Source: JALZDI01 sp035557095 | GTDB lineage: Bacteria; Actinomycetota; Actinomycetes; Propionibacteriales; Nocardioidaceae | Direction of reading: 5' to 3' | DNA: 64,000 nucleotides | Assembly: GCA_035557095.1 (NCBI GenBank) | Contig: DATMEB010000125.1 | Location: 16,146 to 80,145 of the forward strand | Shown: positions 59,767-64,000 of the stretch, in pieces | Numbering within the stretch: position 1 is the stretch's first letter | Layout: every line of letters starts with the position of its first letter | The notes under the pieces: generated by a model | Database searches by the model: none | What the model was told of the DNA's origin: nothing | The model's input: only the letters and a program-made list of their open reading frames with translations | Translations under genes and position numbers: made by a program

Positions 59767-60216
59767 GTGTCCGATCAGCGACCCGCCGGGCCGCCCTACG
59801 GGGCGGGCCCGCACGGGCGGCAGCCGTACGGGCCGGGCTGGTACGCGGGAGCGCCCGGCGGACCTCCCTACCCGGGCCGGGTGCCACCTGCTGCGGCGTA
59901 CCCAGCCGGGCCGGCGATGTTGCCACCGGGGATCTCGCGCGCGTCCTACGGCTGGGTGTGGGGGGTGGCCGGCGTGCTCGCCCTCTCCGTCGTCGCGTCG
60001 GTGGGACTCGTGGTGCTGTTCCTGACGGGCGGGCCGCAGGCCTACGGTGACGACCCGCGGCTGGACGCCATGTGGGACTCCTGCGAGCGCGGGGCGATGC
60101 GTGCGTGCGACCGGCTGTTCGAGGAGTCGCCGCTGTTCTCGGAGTACGAGGAGTTCGGCCTGTCCTGCGGCGGGCGTGACGGTCTCGCGATCACCTGCGC
60201 CGGATCGGAGCTCTGA
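59767..60216 (+). CDS. Membrane protein with Pro/Gly/Tyr-rich tail and Cys-rich extracytoplasmic end
   Basis: In this 149-residue protein, residues 1-60 are a disordered Gly/Pro/Tyr tail (GPPYGAGPHGRQPYGPGWYA), residues about 65-88 one transmembrane helix, and the outer part holds LDAMWDSCERGAMRACDRLFEESPLFSEYEEFGLSCGG with four cysteines likely in disulfides. This end occurs in many actinobacterial DUF4190-like or hypothetical proteins. Function unknown. The GTG was set after a G-rich ribosome site; a start at 59689 is possible. Confidence 0.65.
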   Translation: MSDQRPAGPPYGAGPHGRQPYGPGWYAGAPGGPPYPGRVPPAAAYPAGPAMLPPGISRASYGWVWGVAGVLALSVVASVGLVVLFLTGGPQAYGDDPRLDAMWDSCERGAMRACDRLFEESPLFSEYEEFGLSCGGRDGLAITCAGSEL

Positions 60217-60232
60217 CTCCGCCGTCGGTGTG

Positions 60233-60264
60233 CCCTTCGCGCCGAGACTGCGCGAGTGGCTCAG
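60233..60264 (+). repeat. Single copy of the CTTCGCGCCGAGATTGCACGA element
   Basis: CCTTCGCGCCGAGACTGCGC continues GAGTGGCTCAG and matches the element of the 25.9-kb array with about three changes. It stands alone, 17 bases after a stop codon. Confidence 0.6.
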
Positions 60265-60325
60265 TCGCAGGGTCGGAGCCGGCGACGCTGCGGGAGTGAC
60301 GCCTCCGCGTGCTGGGCCGTCTCGG

Positions 60326-60331
60326 TAGCCT
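60326..60331 (+). promoter_or_regulatory. -10 element of the amidotransferase-glnE pair
   Basis: TAGCCT lies 6 bases before the GTG at 60338, consistent with a leaderless transcript that would also carry glnE. Confidence 0.5.
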
Positions 60332-60337
60332 CGTGAT

Positions 60338-61084
60338 GTGCCCGAAACCGACCCGCTGCCGCTGCTGGTGGTCCAGCACCAGGAGAACTGCCCGCCCGCG
60401 CTGTTCGCGACGTGGCTGAGCGCGACGGGGCTCGAGCTCGACGTACGCCGGCCCGGCCGCGGCGACGCACTGCCCACGGACCTGGCCGCGCACGCCGGCC
60501 TGCTCGTGCTCGGGGGGAGCATGGGTGCGCACGACGACGCGACTTATCCCTGGCTGTCGCTCACCAAGGGCCTGGTCAGCCACGCGGTCGAGGCCGACCG
60601 TCCCACACTCGGTATCTGTCTCGGCCACCAGCTCGCCTGTGTCGCGCTCGGTGTCGAGAGCCGGCCGAACCCACGCGGAAAGACCGTCGGCGCACGCTCG
60701 ATCGGGTGGCGCGCGGGCGCCGTCGACGACCCCCTGTGCCGTGAGGTGTTCGCCGACCCGGACGCACTGGTCGCGCACTGGAACGTCGACGTCGTCCGCG
60801 AGCCCCCCGAAGGCGCTGCCGTGCTCGCCGCGACCGCCGACCTCGCCACCCAGGTCGTGCGGCTCGGCAGGCTCGCCTGGGGCGTGCAGTTCCACCCGGA
60901 GGTGGATCATGCGCTGGTGTGTGAATGGGCTGAGGAGGACCGGGGCGAGGAGAACAACGACGGGGGTGGGGTGGACCTCGACCACGAGCTGCAGCAGCTG
61001 AAGGACAGCGAGGAGCAGCTGCTGCGCACCGGACGGATGTTCGCCGAGGCCTTCGCGCGCATCGTGCGGGAAGACCGTCGATGA
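60338..61084 (+). CDS. Class I glutamine amidotransferase
   Basis: This 248-residue protein is a stand-alone GATase1 domain with LLVLGGSMGAHDD, the nucleophile in LGICLGHQLACVALG, and the His/Glu pair in WGVQFHPEVDH. It resembles the GuaA-like amidotransferases that free ammonia for, or hydrolyse, gamma-glutamyl compounds. The last 55 residues (EEDRGEENNDGGG, then a helical DLDHELQQLKDSEEQLLRTG) are an unusual acidic and coiled tail. The stop overlaps the glnE start by 4 bases, so the two are co-expressed. A role in glutamine or gamma-glutamylamine metabolism is likely. Confidence 0.85.
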   Translation: MPETDPLPLLVVQHQENCPPALFATWLSATGLELDVRRPGRGDALPTDLAAHAGLLVLGGSMGAHDDATYPWLSLTKGLVSHAVEADRPTLGICLGHQLACVALGVESRPNPRGKTVGARSIGWRAGAVDDPLCREVFADPDALVAHWNVDVVREPPEGAAVLAATADLATQVVRLGRLAWGVQFHPEVDHALVCEWAEEDRGEENNDGGGVDLDHELQQLKDSEEQLLRTGRMFAEAFARIVREDRR

Positions 61085-63990
61085 CCGAGCGGCTGGTCAC
61101 CGGCCGGGGCCGGCTGGCCCGGCTCGGCTTCGTCGACGTGGACGCCGCCTACGAGGAGGTCCAGCGGCTCGGACCCGATCCGGAGCATCTCGTCGAGTCG
61201 CTGGCGTTCAGCGCCGATCCCGACCAGGCGCTGCGACTGCTGGTGCATCTGCTCGACTGCAGCGAGGAGTCGGACACGCTGCTCGACGCCCTGGGGCACA
61301 GCATGGCGTTGCGCGAGCGGCTGGCCGCCGTACTCGGTGCCAGCGAGGCGCTCGGGCGTTTCCTGTGCCGGCATCCGGAGACCTGGCGCGACCTCGACGG
61401 TCGGGAGATCCAGCACGTCGAGGCGGTGCCGGGTGCGCGCGACGCCGGCGCGCTCAGAGTCGCCTACCACCGGCGCCTGATGCAGGTCGCGGCGCGCGAC
61501 CTGACCGCGGTGCTCAGCGTCGACGAGGTGTCGGCCATGCTCGCCGAGCTCGCCGGCCAGACGCTCGACGCGGCCCTCTCGATCGCGAAGTCCGAGGCGC
61601 CGGAGCTCGCCGACAAGTGTCGCCTCGCGGTGATCGGCATGGGCAAGTGCGGCGGCTGCGAGCTCAACTACGTCAGCGACGTCGACGTCATCTTCGTCGC
61701 TGAGCCGGTCGACGGGGTGGAGGAGGCGGTCGCGATGCGCGCGGCCACTCAGCTGGCCACCGCGATGATGCGGATCTGCGACGACCACACCCCTGAGGGC
61801 ACGATCTGGCCGGTCGACCCCGCGCTGCGACCGGAGGGCAAGTCCGGACCGCTGGTGCGCACGCTGGCCAGCCATGTCGCCTACTACGAGCGGTGGGCCA
61901 AGACGTGGGAGTTCCAGGCGCTGCTGAAGGCCCGGCCCGTGGCCGGCGACCTCCAGCTGGCGCGGGCCTACATCGACGCCGTCGACGAGATGGTGTGGCA
62001 GGCCGCCGAACGCCCGAACTTCGTCGAGGACGTGCAGGCGATGCGTCGGCGCGTGGTCGAGCACATCCCCGACGACCGCCTGCACCGGCAGATCAAGCTC
62101 GGGCCGGGTGGGCTCCGCGACATCGAGTTCGCCGTCCAGCTGCTGCAGCTGGTCCATGGTCGCGGCGACGAGAGCCTGCGCAGCGGCACGACGCTGGTGG
62201 CCCTCGAGGCGCTGACCCGTGGCGGCTACGTAGGCCGTGAGGACGGTGCGGCGCTGGCGGCGGCGTACCGGTTCCTGCGCGGCCTGGAGCACCGGCTGCA
62301 GCTCGCGCACCTGCGGCGTACCCACGTGGTGCCGGAGTCACCCGACGACCTGCGCGCGCTCGGACGCTCGCTGGGCTACCTGAACGACTCGGAGCACAAG
62401 CTCACCGAGGCCTGGAAGAGGCACGCGCGCGAGGTGCGCCGGCTGCACGAGAAGCTGTTCTACCGCCCGCTGCTGGCCGCGGTCGCGCAGCTGCCCGGCG
62501 ACGAGGTGCGGCTGACCTCGGACGCCGCGCGGCAGCGGCTCACTGCGCTGGGGTACGTCGACCCCGCAGGCGCGTTGCGGCACCTGCAGGCCCTGACCTC
62601 CGGCGTGTCACGCAGCGCGGCGATCCAGCGCACGCTCGTGCCGGTGATGCTGAACTGGTTCGCCGAGGCCCCCAACCCCGACCAGGGACTGCTGGCGTTC
62701 CGCAGGGTGTCCGAGGAGCTCGGTGCGACCCACTGGTACCTGCGGCAGCTACGCGACGAGGGCGCGGTCGCCGAGCGCATGGCGCGGGTGCTGGCCTCCA
62801 GCCGCTACGCCACCGACCTGCTCATGCGGGCACCCGAGGCCGTGGCGATGCTCGTCGACGACGAGGACCTGCGGCCGCGGTCGCGCGCGCAGCTGCGCAG
62901 CGAGACGACCTCGAGCGCACGACGCTACGACGACCCCAAGACCGCGATCGGTGCCGTGCGCGCCGTGCGCCGGCGTGAGCTGTTCCGGTGCGCGGCGGCC
63001 GACCTCGTCGAGGTGGCCGACATCGAGACCGTGGGGGAGTCGCTCACCAGTATCGCGGTGGCGACGCTCGACGGCGGGCTGACGGCGGCGTTGCGTGCGG
63101 TCGAGGCGGAGCAGCGCGCCGGCCCGTTGCCGACGAAGATCGCGATCGTCGCGATGGGCCGGTTCGGCGGCGGCGAGATGAGCTACAGCAGCGACGCGGA
63201 CGTGATGTTCGTGCACGAGCCCGTGCCAGGGGCGGGCGAGCAGGAGGCGGCCGAGGCCGCGCAGGCGGTGGCCAACGCGCTGAGGCGCATGCTCGCGCAG
63301 CCGGGAGCCGATCCGCCGCTGGTGGTCGACGCCGACCTGCGTCCGGAGGGCAAGTCAGGCCCGCTGGTGCGCACGCTCGCGTCGTACGCCAGCTACTACC
63401 GGCGCTGGGCGTCGACGTGGGAGGCGCAGGCGCTGCTGCGTGCGGAGCCGGTGTGCGGCGACGAGGACCTGTGCGAGCGCTTCACCGCGCTGGTCGACCC
63501 GCTGCGGTGGCCCGAGGGCGGCCTGCCCGAGGAGGGCGTTCAGGAGGTACGCCGGATCAAGGCGCGTGTCGACGCCGAGCGGCTGCCGCGCGGGGCCGAC
63601 CCCGCGACGCACACCAAGCTCGGGCGGGGAGGGCTCGCCGACATCGAGTGGACCGTGCAGCTGCTGCAGATGCAGCACGCAGCCGAGGTGCCGGGTCTGC
63701 GTACGACGAGCACGCTGCCCGCACTGCACGCCTGCGCCGAGGCGGGTCTGCTCGACCAGGAGGACGCGGGGGTGCTGGCCGACGCGTGGCGCCTGGTCAG
63801 CCGGGTTCGCAACGCGGTGATGCTCGTGCGTGCGCGACCCTCGGACTCGCTGCCGCGTGAGCCGCGGGAGCGGTCCGGGGTGGCGTACGTGTGTGGCTAC
63901 GGCGCTGAGGGTGCGGAGGCGATGCTCGACGACTACCTGCGCATCACGCGGCGTGCCCGGGCCGTCGTGGACAGGGTCTTCTGGGGCTGA
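61081..63990 (+). CDS. glnE: Bifunctional glutamine synthetase adenylyltransferase/deadenylase
   Basis: This 969-residue protein has two nucleotidyltransferase-like halves. The first catalytic motif is GMGKCGGCELNYVSDVDVIF (about residue 186, deadenylase half); the second is AMGRFGGGEMSYSSDADVMF (about residue 690, adenylylase half). LRPEGKSGPLVRTL occurs in both halves, which reflects internal duplication. It tunes GlnA1 activity by adenylylating a tyrosine in response to nitrogen. The adjacent GlnA2-like protein lacks that tyrosine, so the target must be encoded elsewhere. It ends 10 bases before the window edge and appears complete. Confidence 0.95.
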   Translation: MTERLVTGRGRLARLGFVDVDAAYEEVQRLGPDPEHLVESLAFSADPDQALRLLVHLLDCSEESDTLLDALGHSMALRERLAAVLGASEALGRFLCRHPETWRDLDGREIQHVEAVPGARDAGALRVAYHRRLMQVAARDLTAVLSVDEVSAMLAELAGQTLDAALSIAKSEAPELADKCRLAVIGMGKCGGCELNYVSDVDVIFVAEPVDGVEEAVAMRAATQLATAMMRICDDHTPEGTIWPVDPALRPEGKSGPLVRTLASHVAYYERWAKTWEFQALLKARPVAGDLQLARAYIDAVDEMVWQAAERPNFVEDVQAMRRRVVEHIPDDRLHRQIKLGPGGLRDIEFAVQLLQLVHGRGDESLRSGTTLVALEALTRGGYVGREDGAALAAAYRFLRGLEHRLQLAHLRRTHVVPESPDDLRALGRSLGYLNDSEHKLTEAWKRHAREVRRLHEKLFYRPLLAAVAQLPGDEVRLTSDAARQRLTALGYVDPAGALRHLQALTSGVSRSAAIQRTLVPVMLNWFAEAPNPDQGLLAFRRVSEELGATHWYLRQLRDEGAVAERMARVLASSRYATDLLMRAPEAVAMLVDDEDLRPRSRAQLRSETTSSARRYDDPKTAIGAVRAVRRRELFRCAAADLVEVADIETVGESLTSIAVATLDGGLTAALRAVEAEQRAGPLPTKIAIVAMGRFGGGEMSYSSDADVMFVHEPVPGAGEQEAAEAAQAVANALRRMLAQPGADPPLVVDADLRPEGKSGPLVRTLASYASYYRRWASTWEAQALLRAEPVCGDEDLCERFTALVDPLRWPEGGLPEEGVQEVRRIKARVDAERLPRGADPATHTKLGRGGLADIEWTVQLLQMQHAAEVPGLRTTSTLPALHACAEAGLLDQEDAGVLADAWRLVSRVRNAVMLVRARPSDSLPREPRERSGVAYVCGYGAEGAEAMLDDYLRITRRARAVVDRVFWG

Positions 63991-64000
63991 CTCGGGCTGC

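Overview
The window is one contiguous piece of a high-GC actinobacterial chromosome. GTG starts are frequent, lipoprotein and F420-type genes are present, and the core gene neighbourhoods are actinobacterial. A FasR-regulated fabD-fabH-acpP-fabF-accD cluster with a single KAS II (no kasA/kasB pair) and the overall gene content point to the Propionibacteriales, most likely the Nocardioidaceae. That placement is an inference from gene content, not from a marker search. No integrase, transposase, plasmid or phage gene was recognised.

Layout. 0-3.6 kb: the end of an Nramp metal transporter, then an aminotransferase, a LarA-like (DUF2088) protein and an SDR. 3.7-10 kb: a complete livGFHMK-type branched-chain amino acid or amide ABC operon, divergent from a PucR regulator. 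10-15.5 kb: an HxlR-SCP2 regulator, a methyltransferase, a secreted glycoside-hydrolase-like protein, a PIG-L deacetylase and DUF3145. 15.5-22.2 kb: the type II fatty acid synthase operon (fabD, fabH, acpP, fabF, accD) behind its PucR-family regulator FasR. 22-31.7 kb: an M1 peptidase, a PHP protein, a hydrolase, aceE, DUF3052, an acyl-CoA ligase and an AhpE-type peroxiredoxin. 31.8-45.5 kb is the variable part: tRNA-Val, a three-gene cobalt-type nitrile hydratase, a hemA-like pseudogene, a TPP-riboswitch-controlled cytX, an iron-box-controlled siderophore uptake operon, a SpoIIE phosphatase and small hypotheticals. 45.5-64 kb returns to the conserved core: Nif3, a zinc-ribbon protein, RNase H/phosphatase, yaaA, an RNB nuclease, rnpB, map, a histone H1-like protein, a BtuF-like protein, panB, nadE, a glutamine synthetase and glnE.

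How it works together. The core blocks recall the order around Rv2221c-Rv2247 of Mycobacterium tuberculosis (glnE, glnA2, panB, RNase H/DUF164/Nif3, ahpE, DUF3052, aceE, fasR-like, fabD...accD6), here interrupted by an accessory stretch at about 31.8-45.5 kb. Iron control is visible as two DtxR/IdeR-type boxes around the siderophore operon, and thiamine control as a THI box before cytX. Many single genes have a TAnnnT hexamer exactly 6-7 nt before a GTG/ATG, the signature of leaderless transcripts. The same hexamer and spacing precedes the 5' end of rnpB. This pattern was used to choose several starts.

Most notable are a FabD with a C-terminal biotinyl-like domain whose lysine position appears to be arginine, a split-beta cobalt nitrile hydratase beside a tRNA gene, a repeat array of unknown function between two convergent genes (with further copies of the same element elsewhere), a CTG start codon supported by family conservation, and a frameshifted hemA fragment.
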